Counted from the first letter of the stretch, positions 1 through 10,006 are shown. The stretch: 29,972 bases of DNA from Ophiothrix spiculata (GCA_000969725.1 JXSR01S033481.1), one strand, 5' to 3'. Notes: generated by a model not told the origin, from the sequence alone. Numbers and translations: made by a program.

Positions 1-496
1 GCGGTAATAATGACAGCATGCAAAGTTTCATTGTAAAATTCAAACCCTATATATCAAAATATTCAGATATTGTTTTATTCATAATTATTGTTGTTGACAA
101 TGATGAATACTTCCTCCTTAGTTAAATTTTAAAATTGGCCTTTTAAGGAGATTTAATGCAAACTCCCAATTTCTTTTAATTTATCTGTGTTTTATAATGT
201 GAAAGGAATGTTTAACAGACAAATCTTTGGCTCTTTCTTGATATATGGCATCAACAAATACACTAAGAGAATAGTCTCATACCCAAGATCAAGAAACACA
301 GCAAAATTTAAATTTTGACTTTTATAAAGGTTTTAATCAAAATTTTAACAATATCTGGTAATAATACTCTTTCCTTCATATTGAAATGAAAGATCAGAGA
401 CATGGATTTGGACTGAAGGCTTATAAGCCTTCAGTAATAGACAATAATAGATTAAAATCTAGCACTTCAACTGCACAAAATGCACAAAATCTTGGA
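1..496. other. Non-coding AT-rich stretch
   Basis: I see no gene or repeat with recognisable ends here apart from the palindrome listed separately at 412-435. Stop codons are frequent in all six frames. Confidence 0.6.
412..435. repeat. 24-bp perfect palindrome
   Basis: The half-site ACTGAAGGCTTA is followed directly by its exact reverse complement, with no spacer. The symmetry stops on both sides (G at 411, A at 436). It could be a protein-binding dyad or a chance foldback. No function can be read from it. Confidence 0.85.
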
Positions 497-570
497 CTTA
501 AATTTCTCAGTTGGCAGAGCATCCACTTAGTAAACGAGGGGCCCGGTTAAAATCCCAGTCAAGGCTTGGT
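497..570 (+). repeat. tRNA-derived SINE relic
   Basis: A tRNA-like stretch has an A-box-like TTTCTCAGTTGG at 503-514 (tRNA form TRGCNNAGYNGG) and a decayed B box GGTTAAAATCC at 545-555 (consensus GGTTCGANTCC). The spacing of about 42 bp is right for tRNA. The pyrimidine-rich CTCAGTTGGCAGAGCA core is typical of tRNA heads. The damaged B box and the lack of a paired acceptor stem argue for a dead SINE head rather than a tRNA gene. The tail is not delimited. Confidence 0.6.
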
Positions 571-765
571 TTATTTTTCTTAAGTCTTGGCCAATACGAG
601 AAAAAGAATACAGACTTGCACTAATTTCACCTAGTGAACAAAGTAATCATTTATCATGATCAGAATCAGTTGAAATTTTCAGCATGCATGTATTTTGAAT
701 TCATACATTTATTTTGTATTCATCTTTATCTAGATTGTAGATACGGAAGAAGTAAGGTTCTAAAT

Positions 766-1034
766 CAGGGGTGTCGGAACCATGTAGGCCGTATGGGCTT
801 TGGCCACACCACTTTCAAGCCAAAAAAATAAAAAAATAAATACATTTAATTCAATTTGATGCATTTTATTATGTTTCTAGCATTAAAAACCACAACATAG
901 TACTTTACAAACTGTTTTAGTAAATATTATCTTCTGGGGCTTAGTTGAATCCATATTTTTGATAACCAAATGGCCACAGGCTGCACCAGTTTTACCAAGA
1001 GCCGACCACTTTTATTTTCCTTCCGACGCCCATG
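766..1034. mobile_element. hAT-type MITE, 269 bp
   Basis: The element has terminal inverted repeats: CAGGGGTGTCGGAA at 766-779 and, inverted, CATGGGCGTCGGAA at 1021-1034 (12 of 14 identical). It is flanked by an exact 8-bp direct repeat TTCTAAAT at 758-765 and 1035-1042. An 8-bp target duplication with CAGGG-type ends is the hallmark of hAT transposons. There is no transposase coding sequence, so it is non-autonomous. The interior includes an A-rich run near 822-842. Confidence 0.85.
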
Positions 1035-1042
1035 TTCTAAAT

Positions 1043-1670
1043 ACTTCAAGATCATTAAATCTCCTTTAATTGACCCTTGCTCTTGAATCATTTAAAAAAT
1101 ATATGTTTAATTGTTTAATTGAATGTAACTGAGGCATTTAGCTACCAATCGAAAATGATTTAACACACTAGCAAGTTTATGAGACAGTGCATGTTGGCTT
1201 GAGCTTAAGATGCTTTTACCATATCTAACAAGATTTACTGAAATGTCAATTTCACTACTGTCCGCCTAATGGCTAATATTTCCTGTATTAACAATATTCC
1301 TTAAGGACAACCTTTCTTGTGAAAAAGTGAAGAGGATTTGATTCACTATAAACAGGAAATCCCTAGGTAGGGAAACTCCCCTTGGTTGTTCAAATGATCT
1401 AGTTTAGAGGCTACAGAAAATATACACTGCTGTTCAAGAGGATCGTTAAAACTGCCCTGTTCTCCTTCATGAAATAATCAAATTAATTGTATAGATTTTA
1501 CCAGAATGTTGTTTATTTATATATATGTTTTTCGCAGAAGAATAAATTGGTCTTCTATAAGAAATGTTCACGTATGAATGTACTTTTAGAATAAGTTCAG
1601 ATTTTTATATCATACACCAGGTCCATCTTGCTTTCATAAAACATTCAATATTACACTCTTGTTACTGCTT
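1043..1670. other. Non-coding stretch without recognised features
   Basis: Low-complexity AT-rich DNA with short open frames only. I see no repeat boundary, RNA gene or coding segment. Confidence 0.5.
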
Positions 1671-1888
1671 GGTAATGGTAATGGGGCCCCATTGGAAATA
1701 AGCCTGCATATGCATTTGCTGGGCTTTTATGGGTTATCCCGGCCTTACATCTTTGGTTGTTGTGACATGTGACTCTGTTTTATTTTCTGCAGCTTTTGTA
1801 ATATCGTATTGTAGTGTATCTTCTTTGATGCTTATTATTGTATTGTATATGGTTGTAAGTCCATATAAACTAAACTAAACTAAACTTG
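1671..1888 (+). mobile_element. LINE 3' end with CTAAA-repeat tail
   Basis: The segment begins near a 14-bp palindrome AATGGGGCCCCATT (1680-1693). It runs through a T-rich untranslated-type sequence and ends GTCCATATAAAC followed by about four TAAAC units (1866-1886). A short 3' untranslated stem plus a simple-repeat tail is typical of 5'-truncated CR1/L2/RTE-like non-LTR retrotransposons. No reverse transcriptase coding sequence is present, so this is a severely truncated insertion. The family is assigned by general resemblance only. Confidence 0.6.
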
Positions 1889-3150
1889 TTGTAGACTTAA
1901 ATATGTTTTTATAACACTGAATTTCCTTTCTGTAAACATACATAAAGTCTGTCCTTTAAAAATCGGTTGAAATACCCATGATCACATACCGCGACAATTT
2001 GAACAATAATTTTGTTCATTAAAAAACATTCACAAGAACAAAACAAAAATCCTTATTCTGAAGCAGCCAATTAAGCATGGTTCTTTTAAACTTTTACCAC
2101 TTTTCGAAAATGTGAATAAAGAAATAAGCTTTTATAATGTAATTTTTAATTATTCATTTATTCATATATAAAATTTTCATAAGAAGAAATGGTGATCTTA
2201 TTTGTACATAGACCCTGAAAATTCTGTCAAGAACTATACTCTAATCTAAGGTAAATAGATCTATTCACTAGTAAGATTAGTACTACATAAACCCTCTTTA
2301 GATATTTCATTCTAAATGTAAGTTACACGACCTTTGTATTTTTCTAAAACAGCCATACTGTCTTTGATTCCTCTCTTACTACAACTAATCTTTATGTACA
2401 CTGATAATTATCTAGTCCCTGCATTCCAGCACAGTTTAGCAGGTGTGAAAGAAGAAGACACTTGATCAATGTTTCCTTTGCTACATGATATGAAATGATC
2501 AAATAATGCTGCAAGGAAATGGCTTCTTCATTTATTCATTATACGGCTTCCCCGGTTCCGTACTATTCACACATTGTACAGTTGTTAGATGTTTTAGCTA
2601 CAGCTGCAAGGCTTTTGTAATGAATTATTTGGTTGATGCCTGGATGATAGCTGGTGTGTTTAACAAGCAGGGTTAAATACTAGTTGAAAAGATATGTAAT
2701 ATCCTTGACTCTTTTGAAAGTGATGCCAGTAGGGTCATTAAAATATTGAGATAATTTCTTCCAATAGAAAAGTCACAAAGATTGCAATGATACATTGATA
2801 AAGGATAAAATTTATTGATGTGATTTTTTAAATGCATAATGATAGATTGGTGTATGGTTTTACAGTTTTCTGAGTTGACTTGTAGTTATAGTACTGAGAT
2901 TGCTTTAACTCTCATTATACCTTTTAGGGAATAATCAATTCAGACCCAAGCTGACCAAAACTGAGGTACTTTGGCTCATGACACAAAGCAGTTATCAATA
3001 TCAAATGACTCAAATATATTATCATATTTCTGGTTTATTTTATTCAGACTCATATTACAGCCATTGGCTGAATTACATGAATTTACAATATTTAAAATAT
3101 TTAAAAATGCAGGCAAAAATAATGATAGATTAATAACTGCGTATTACTTG
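1889..3150. other. Non-coding stretch without recognised features
   Basis: AT-rich DNA with no coherent long reading frame, no clear tandem or inverted repeats and no RNA gene that I can support. Confidence 0.5.
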
Positions 3151-3870
3151 ACGCGAGTGAAATTGTACAACAATAATGCACCGCATGCTGAAGTTGGAGT
3201 TCCTTGTGAGTGTGGACAAGCGCGCAAAATTTCAAAACAAATTTGCTACTTTTACCTAAAATGGAGATAAAATCTTGATTAACGCGCAAAGCAAATTTTA
3301 TAGAATATTAACAATCGCGTGAAGAATGGAGAGGAAAAATCTTGAAGAACGGGCGAAGCGCGCACATTTTTTTAACATTTTACGTTTGAATATCTAAAGA
3401 GTTAAAACTTAAATATGAGTGTTGATAAGTTGGGGGATAGGGGACGAAAAAGTTGTGCCACCTCCCCGCTATGTCTTCCTTGGTGCCACCAGTGAATACA
3501 TGAAAATGCTATAATTGTTTTGCTTTAATTTTCATTCCTAACGTCAGTTTGGGCGGTTTCCAGTGGCTTTCCCTTTAGTATCTTCAAAACGATGGGGATA
3601 CCGGGGTAATTACACAACTAAGACCAAAAAATCTACGAGCAAAAATAGTCTATGAGAAAGTAAAGGACTTTTTTGACATGCGTGCGTAGCGCGTTAAAAA
3701 AAAAATCGTTATTTAACAAAATTCATTAATTAACAAAATATAAGCTGAGTCCGTTGATTTTAGACAGCTGAGGCGGGACTGGGGAAGATGGCTTCATTCG
3801 TGGGAGTTGGTCCAGATGCCTGATTTAACCGAATGGAACTTTTCCCCCGGCCCCCCCTTTGGGCACGCAA
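3151..3870. repeat. CpG-rich degenerate repeat tract
   Basis: This tract has far more CpG than its surroundings, with motifs such as GGGCGAAGCGCGCAC (3350-3364) and GCGTGCGTAGCGCG (near 3680). A diverged direct repeat is visible: AATGGAGATAAAATCTTG at 3260 and AATGGAGAGGAAAAATCTTG at 3324, each followed by a CpG-rich run. A homopolymeric C run lies near 3845-3858. An open frame over part of it (2971-3270) has no recognisable protein features. It is most likely an old transposable element of unknown family. Confidence 0.45.
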
Positions 3871-4340
3871 GTGTTTGAAACATCTACATGTTAATCTGCT
3901 CATGCATGACATGTAACACCATTACTTCTTGTGTAAATTTTCATGGTCAAAATAGTGCTGAGTTAATAGGATATTTTGTTAACAAGAATAAATATCCTAT
4001 AGTTTTCTATTGCTCACTCTCAGACACATTTTTGCCTGAAGCATTTATTTGGCTCAATTGCTTTATGTAGGTGATAAGCCTTCATTCAAATATGGAAAAG
4101 TATATATTAAATTTGTGACCAGTACAGAATACCTATCTTTACCTCTTGTGAGCTCTTGGAAGAACAGGGGAATATGTTACTCGGCTGTAAAATTTGATGT
4201 TTATTGTTGTCGGGGAATGGAAGCCCTTTGCAAAGCTGTTTAACATAGCTTTTTCATAGTTTAAAAATGAGCATCGTGGACTCATAGCCAATGTTCCTTG
4301 GAAAACACAGAACTTATTAGAAATAAGGCAACAACATATC

Positions 4341-4368
4341 ATCAGTTTTTCAAAATCAGTTTTTCAAA
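4341..4368 (+). repeat. 14-bp tandem duplication
   Basis: ATCAGTTTTTCAAA occurs twice head-to-tail. It looks like a simple replication-slippage duplication. The surrounding 3871-4650 shows no other supported feature. Confidence 0.85.
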
Positions 4369-4650
4369 ATGTTGTGAGAAGACCAATGCCAAGAGCAGAG
4401 TGGTACAATGTTTGGCAGAGACAAGGACAAAGGAGTGAAAAAGACTCAAGCAAATATTGATCCAGTCAATATAAAAGTAGTAGAAAATATCAATATTTTA
4501 ATTTATGCAAGTTGAACTTGCTACTACTATAACCATTAACACTTTAAATGGTACCATAACTTGAATGTTTGAGAAAACATTAGGGATGATGTTGAACTTG
4601 TCCAATGCCCCTTTAATCTTTAATAATTCATATTTTGCATGAAATATTAG

Positions 4651-5000
4651 TGAATGTATTGAAAGTGTCATGAGATAATAGAAACAGGTGTCAAAATTGC
4701 ATTTGTTACTTAATTCTTGCTGCCTTTCAAATGTTTAAAAAAAATTCTGAAAGTTTCAAATGCCAGTTAGAATAATCTAAGTGCCATGATTTAATAGTAA
4801 AAGGTGTTGTTACTACATAGATAAATGTATGATGTTTCAAACCTGTTAAATTGTTCTAAACACCAGAGTAGTTAAGATGTGTTCCTATCATATGCCTGCT
4901 TATTTTGTAACAATCCACACTTTTCCACAAAATGTCAATAGATTCAACGAAAGTGTCATGAGATGATATAAGCAGGTGCCGTAGTTGTATTCATTAATAT
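4651..5000 (+). repeat. Diverged direct repeat pair, about 288 bp apart
   Basis: The segment at 4651-4712 is recognisably repeated at 4939-5000. Both contain GAAAGTGTCATGAGAT followed by a short variable stretch and an AGCAGGTGCC or AACAGGTGTC motif. The match is imperfect throughout, so this is an old local duplication or two remnants of one dispersed repeat. Confidence 0.6.
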
Positions 5001-5224
5001 ATTCATTTTGACCTAAAGGAATTTACAAAGTGTAAACTTGGAGTAAAATGTAAGTTAAAAGAGAAGAAAATTGCAGAAAATGTTACAAGCTGAAATGTAA
5101 AACAAACCAGTACATTCTTTTGTCATTGCTGTATACATCCATGTTTAAAAAGTTCAAAGTCTTCAATAGATTACAAGCACTACCTACAATTATTTGTATA
5201 TAGAGGTTTTCAAATGATAGCAAT

Positions 5225-5450
5225 TTCAACAACTCACTGTATCTTCTTATACAGGAGCGTACCGTTGTTGATTTGTGATGAATCCACAGTTGATATTCAA
5301 ATAAGCGCGTCACGCACGGTACAGCGTACACGGAGGTGCGTTTACGCAGTGCACACAAATCGGCGCACTGTTCATCGCGCGTCAGGAATTTGAGTACATG
5401 CAAGGACTGGCGCTTGGGAACAGTTAAAAACGACAAAGCAACAATCATTT
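5225..5450 (-). repeat. CpG-rich relic related to the neighbouring palindromic MITE
   Basis: Read on the minus strand, about 5263-5310 resembles one arm of the palindromic element at 5567-5748: it shares AATCAACAACG with similar flanks and a TTGAATA-like end. The rest, to about 5450, is CpG-rich. A 121-codon open frame (5083-5448, minus) overlaps it and spans both repeat and AT-rich flank. That frame has no recognisable domain and is probably fortuitous. Confidence 0.4.
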
Positions 5451-5566
5451 AAAAACTAGCATTTTGTTTCAGATTCTTCAAAGTATTTTTTTATTGAGAT
5501 GAGTATCTGTTAAATTGAAAACATTTAATTTAATTATACGTATTCAGGAAGATTTTCGTTGTTGAA

Positions 5567-5748
5567 AGGTATTCAAACATGCTACAGAGTTGTTCATCGC
5601 TAATCAACAACGATGCATCCGATGCGTCGGCGTATTTTTATCACACTCGGGTGGCTAAAGCCACCCTAGCGCGATAAAAAATACGCAGACGCATGGATGC
5701 ATCGTTGTTGATTAGCGATGAACAACTCTGTAGCATGTTTGAATACCT
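5567..5748. mobile_element. Near-perfect 182-bp palindrome (foldback/MITE)
   Basis: The two 90-bp arms (5567-5656 and 5659-5748) are separated by two A residues. The outer 54 bp of each arm (5567-5620 and 5695-5748) match without a single mismatch, beginning AGGTATTCAAACATGCTACA. The inner arms differ by a few substitutions and compensating 1-bp gaps and end in GGTGGCT/AGCCACC. RNA or single-stranded DNA would form one long hairpin. No clear target duplication is seen outside the arms, though a TA within the end is possible. It is probably a non-autonomous foldback element. Confidence 0.85.
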
Positions 5749-6225
5749 AAATGTCAAGTGACAACCATTTTGAATCTGTTCTAATTAAACATTATGAATT
5801 AAGACAATTTTGATTACTTATTCAATGTATTATACGGAAATATTGCAAAATTTATGAAATAATGATTTTTCTATATTTAACTGCTGATAACCGCCATTTT
5901 GAATTTTCAAGATGCAAAATGCAAAAATGGGTCCCAACCTAGAATGATTGGGCCTAGAATTCTCTACATTAATGCCAAATTTTATGCTTTTCTAACAAGT
6001 CACAAAATTCACCAAACATATCCTAAAGTAATAATCACTAGGATTAAAAATAAGACAGTATTGATATCACTGACAATGAAACAGGTGTTTTCCCGACATT
6101 TGAGTTTGGAATTGACCCTGAACATGACCCATGAATATTCTGTATATCAAATTACTAAAATATCCCTGATGCTAACTCCAATTAGAATAGTATATGTATA
6201 AATTGTTTAAAAGCAAGCATTATCA
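5749..6225. other. Non-coding stretch without recognised features
   Basis: AT-rich. A 100-codon open frame (5899-6201, plus) shows no signal peptide, domain or codon bias and is unlikely to be a gene. Confidence 0.5.
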
Positions 6226-6229
6226 ATAA

Positions 6230-6485
6230 CCCTTACCCTCCTACGTACTACACAGTACTACAGTAAGAAATCAGGAATTAGCCTAAGTCCGAATACAGAT
6301 GGCGGATATAAATGGTCAGGAAATTGCTGCCCGGGCAGGCCACGCTCGGTGGCTTGGCATAGCTGGACATTGGAACGGGATAGCGGGGATCAGGGGTTCG
6401 AATCCCAGGGAGAACCGGGGGGAACCCGAAAATTTTTCATGACGTATTTGGACTTAGACTGTATTTAAGCATGCGAGAGTAAGGG
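6230..6485 (+). mobile_element. TTAA-class MITE with internal tRNA-like promoter, copy 1
   Basis: Ends are CCCTTACCCTC and, inverted, CCCTTACTCTC. They are followed inward on both sides by CCTAAGTCC.AATAC-type subterminal inverted repeats. The flanks are ATAA and TTAT, probably a mutated TTAA. Inside is a tRNA-like module: A box TGGCATAGCTGG (6355-6366) and perfect B box GGTTCGAATCC (6395-6405), about 40 bp apart. A palindrome CTGCCCGGGCAG lies just upstream of the A box. TTAA targets and CCC ends resemble piggyBac-type elements; that superfamily assignment is inference. No transposase is encoded. Confidence 0.75.
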
Positions 6486-6527
6486 TTATTTAACACCATC
6501 AGCGTGTAGTACATATGCATCACTTAA

Positions 6528-6710
6528 CCCTTACCCTCCTACGTACTACAAAGTACTACAGTAAGAAATCAGGAATTAGCCTAAGTCCGAATACGTCACA
6601 GACGGCGGATATAAAATAGCGGGGGTCGGGGTTTGAATCCCAGGGGGAACCCTAAATTTTTTCATGACGTTTTTGGACTTCGACTGTATTTAAGCGTGCG
6701 AGAGTAAGGG
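6528..6710 (+). mobile_element. TTAA-class MITE, copy 2, internally deleted
   Basis: This is the same element as 6230-6485, in the same orientation, 42 bp downstream. It is flanked by exact TTAA at 6524-6527 and 6711-6714. Ends and subterminal repeats match copy 1 closely. The segment carrying the palindrome and A box is missing, while a B-box-like GGTTTGAATCC remains. The intact TTAA duplication supports an independent insertion rather than tandem duplication of copy 1. Confidence 0.8.
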
Positions 6711-6865
6711 TTAATATTACAACAATATAGAAGTTTGTTATATTCTTTGGAATTTACATAACCGAAAATTGATATCAATTACAGCGATGTCCAAATCAAC
6801 AGTAATAATTAATGTAACCATACTGTATCCACTTCATACCAGCATGCCAAACATGACTGCAGTAT

Positions 6866-7137
6866 AGGCCGAACCATAGTCGGCCTCCAAACAAAACATT
6901 TGTTTGTGACGTCAAACTGACGAGTGACTCCAAACAAAATAACTTCAACACCGAGTTGAGACCAAATAAAATTTTGCGCTAGATTGCACATGTTATTTAT
7001 ATATATGTTGCCATATACACTGGACCAAATGTTTGTTACCCGTTCATACTTTAAATTCAATAGCAAATATTTGGTGACGTCACAACCAAATGTTTGGTAG
7101 GGAAAATTTTGTTTGGAGGCCGGCTATGGTTCAGCCT
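6866..7137. mobile_element. Long-TIR MITE, 272 bp
   Basis: The ends are inverted copies of AGGCCGAACCATAGTCGGCC (right copy with two differences), continuing as TCCAAACAAAA. A second inner inverted match contains TGTGACGTCA. Flanks are TAT on both sides (6863-6865 and 7138-7140). If the end is read as GGCC instead, the duplication would be ATA versus TTA, as for PIF/Harbinger elements. No transposase coding sequence is present. Confidence 0.75.
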
Positions 7138-7140
7138 TAT

Positions 7141-8154
7141 CTCTATTAATGTTTCATTCTTTAGTATTGATTTGTGAAACTTAAGAGTGACAGTGTTTAT
7201 TAATATAAAGGGCTAGTTAAAAGGAAACACTTTAATTGGATTAGCAGAGTCGGTACTGTACAGAGTGTTCACAAATGATTTGTACTGTGTTTCAAAAATT
7301 AGATAAAAATATACAATCAACATATTTCTAGATAAGAGTTGGTATTATACATAAAAGAATATGTCTTCTACATTTTCCATATCCATAAGTTTCGTCAAAA
7401 TTGTATGCTTTGTTGGTTTGTGCGACATTGCAATTGTCGTAGGTTTTTTTCTATTTCTACATCTTTTATGCATGTTTTGATGAAACAAATGTGTAATTTA
7501 GTTGTGTCTTATAGGTGTGAGGGCTTGTCAAAGGCATTAATATCGGGCGGAGGCGGTCTGAAAAAACCTCATTGTTGGGTGGGTTTTTTTTAATCTCAAA
7601 AATATTTTTTAAGATAAAAGCTTCAAACTAGCTATGAAGATACAGAGTGTACATGTCTTACGTATTCACATAAAAGTCTGACAAAACATCATGCTTCTAG
7701 GATTTTACAACAAAAAATTGATGTTGGCATATATTTATGTAGGTTTTTCTACTTCATCCAAGTTTGTGAAAGTACACTGACTTTATGACATCACTGAGAC
7801 ATCATTCCATGATCGATGGTACACCATTTTGTTATCAATGGATAGAAGAGGTCCTTACCTAGAAAATGATAGCAAACAATGCATAAAGAGTTCCAAAAAG
7901 AAAGCCTAAGAGGTGTTTCAACAATTACATAAGTGAATTGAATCAAAATACTTAAAGTGTAAATAAAAACACACCTAATAAATATGTATTGCAACTTTTC
8001 AAAGGAATATGGGATTTTAAAAATTAAAAATTCTTTAGAAATCTAAATATATGCTTAGGTTACTGATAGAAAAAAATCTGACAAATTGTATTTGTATAAG
8101 TGTGTAAAAAATCAATAAACCTGATATAAATCATTCATGGACACCCTGTATAAG
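7141..8154. other. Non-coding stretch without recognised features
   Basis: Only short open frames occur. A local G/C-richer patch lies at about 7535-7590 (ATCGGGCGGAGGCGG followed by T-runs), but I can assign nothing to it. Confidence 0.5.
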
Positions 8155-8410
8155 GCTAAAGTATAGCATAACATTAAGATAACATTCTAAGATATTCAAC
8201 TGGGATAAAGAATGGTGACTTAGTGATGGATAGTGCAATATCCATATGGCAAGTGTATTGACCACAGCTCACTAAACTGACCATCCAAATTCAATTAAGT
8301 ATTCCTTTGACCATTTGCGGCATCATGAACAAATTGTGCTTTGTTTGCTAATCAGCTTCCTTCAATTCAACACTCAGGAGATTTATCACTTTAATTTCCT
8401 ATTTTGCAAT
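8155..8410 (+). repeat. Dispersed repeat, copy 1 of a direct pair
   Basis: This is strongly similar to 9757-10006. Shared stretches include AATTCAATTAAGTATTCCTT, CACTAAACTGACCATC and AGATTTATCACT. The two copies bracket a cluster of MITEs. The ends are not sharp. Confidence 0.75.
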
Positions 8411-8489
8411 ATGTTATCTTTACAAATGAACTTTGGCCAAAAGCTGTTTCTAGGAAGTCTGACCTTTTAAGGGGAGAATTGCGGATATA

Positions 8490-8775
8490 TGTGACCGTCC
8501 ATCCCAAACCAGCCATAAATGCAATCTCTTGTCATTTTCACTTTATTAATTATTTGCTATATTTTCTGTTATTTGTCTTAAAAATATGTATATTTATTTC
8601 ACATTTCCTATCATTTTCTTGAAATTAAACTCTGCTGGTATTCTGTAGTAAGCACAAGGATTGTGATCTGTCAAAAAAACCAATATTGGCAAATTACAAC
8701 CTTGACATGTATTTTCACCTGTAGCGCATAGTGAAGTTTCTGGCATTTACAGCTCATACGGGCTGGACAGCCACA
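8490..8775 (-). mobile_element. TA-flanked MITE family 1, shorter copy
   Basis: TIRs are TGTGACCGTCCATCCC at the left and, inverted, TGTGGCTGTCCAGCCC at the right. The flanks are TA (8488-8489 and 8776-8777). Its reverse complement aligns along its length with 27049-27474, including GAAAATACATGTCAAGG and ATGATAGGAAATGT. It lacks about 140 bp of the interior of that copy. TA duplication suggests a Tc1/mariner-related mobiliser. It is non-coding. Confidence 0.8.
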
Positions 8776-8927
8776 TATATAGACCATTTTCTCAGATTTT
8801 AGTCATATATGGTACATAAATCCTGTAATTTTGTACAGTGGCATAACCATAATGTAAATTACATTTAACAATAACATGTGGCATATCATGGTAGTATGAT
8901 AATGTCAAATTCATTCCCAATGGTATA

Positions 8928-9597
8928 TATGACGATCCATCAGTAACCTCCAATAAAGTTGGGATTTTTTTCATTTTGAGCTAAAGCACAAAATACACAT
9001 GAGTCATATACTGGCAAAATTGTGATTTTTGCAGATTTAATATACTCATAACTTTCTTAAAGCCCATTTTAAGTACCACTTTCCATCTTATAGAATTCAA
9101 AATATCTAAACACGTTTTTGAACTTTTTTTCCATGTAGTTGAAATTGAAATATGTAAATTTTTCACTTGTACATTTCCTAACAAGTTATGTTACAACAAA
9201 TCCTAGCACTTCTTGTGGGGGTCATATGAATTTGAAACAAATATCATTTTAAACCCGAATATTATATGTGATGGCTCACCCCGAAAGGGGGGACTTTGCA
9301 GATGATATCAATTTTGATTTTATCATTTCATCTGTTACAGAATTATTAAAGCTTTGAAATGACACCTTGCTTGTTGAAATTGATCAAGGCGGTCAAATTT
9401 TACAACAGAAAATCTGGTGGAAATTCTTATTGTTTTCTGTATTTTTCGCTGCCTATTTTCATCAGTGTCTTGAAAAGTGTTCTGTCACAAAGTCCCCCTT
9501 TTCGGGGTGAGTCATCACATATGTTCTTTTTGAATCTGCAATAAAACCAAATTTACAAAGGGCCAACTTTATTGGAGGTTTGTTGTGGATGGTCACA
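8928..9597. mobile_element. TA-flanked MITE family 2, interrupted by a nested MITE
   Basis: The left end TATGACGATCCATC continues as AACCTCCAATAAAGTTGG. The inverted right end reads TGTGACCATCCACAAC and continues identically through AACCTCCAATAAAGTTGG. TA flanks lie at 8926-8927 and 9598-9599. Removing the insertion at 9267-9519 and one TA leaves a host element of about 415 bp. The outer 14 bp resemble family 1 but the inner sequence differs. No coding capacity. Confidence 0.75.
9267..9519. mobile_element. TA-flanked MITE family 3, nested copy
   Basis: TIRs of about 34 bp begin TGTGATGGCTCACCCCGAAA at the left and, inverted, TGTGATGACTCACCCCGAAA at the right. Each continues as an AGGGGG.ACTTTG-type run. 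The flanks are TA (9265-9266 and 9520-9521). A second copy lies at 21773-21974. It sits wholly inside the family 2 element at 8928-9597, so it inserted later. Confidence 0.85.
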
Positions 9598-9756
9598 TAT
9601 TCAAAAAATCTTAAATAAGTATCACTTAAAATCTTCAATATTATTGTTTCTTTAGAGTAAACATGTACAACTATGGATAAGTATTGAGACAGATGTTTAA
9701 GAAAAGAACATATAAGTGTTGTATGTCCTCAATTTAGATGAATTTCATAACATATG

Positions 9757-10006
9757 GTTAAAGTATAATGATATGGCTTGATATTCAATTGGGAATGAGA
9801 ATGGTTGGCCTAGTGGTGGATAGTGCGATACCCATAAGGCAAGTGTATTGACCACTGCACACTAAACTGACCATCGTAATTCAATTAAGTATTCCTTTGA
9901 CCATTTAGGGCATCATGGACAAAATGTGTTTTGTTTACTAATCGGCTTCCTGTATTCAATTTAGAACCCAGTAGATTTATCACTATAACTTGCTATCAGA
10001 AAGCAA
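9757..10006 (+). repeat. Dispersed repeat, copy 2 of a direct pair
   Basis: This is homologous to 8155-8410. It carries a perfect RNA polymerase III A-box match TGGCCTAGTGG at 9806-9816; the corresponding site of copy 1 is altered. No convincing B box follows at tRNA spacing, so a tRNA-derived SINE origin is possible but not shown. Confidence 0.7.

Noticed and set aside
5083-5448. 121-codon minus-strand open frame, the longest in the window
   Set aside because: It spans a CpG-rich repeat relic and AT-rich flank, has no recognisable domain, signal peptide or splice context, and part of it is an arm of a palindromic MITE.
6355-6405. Functional tRNA gene
   Set aside because: The A and B boxes are good, but I could not pair an acceptor stem and the module lies inside a repeated TIR element.
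8155-10006. LTR retrotransposon with the two direct repeats as LTRs
   Set aside because: No TG...CA ends, primer-binding site, polypurine tract or coding remnants. The space between is filled by MITEs.
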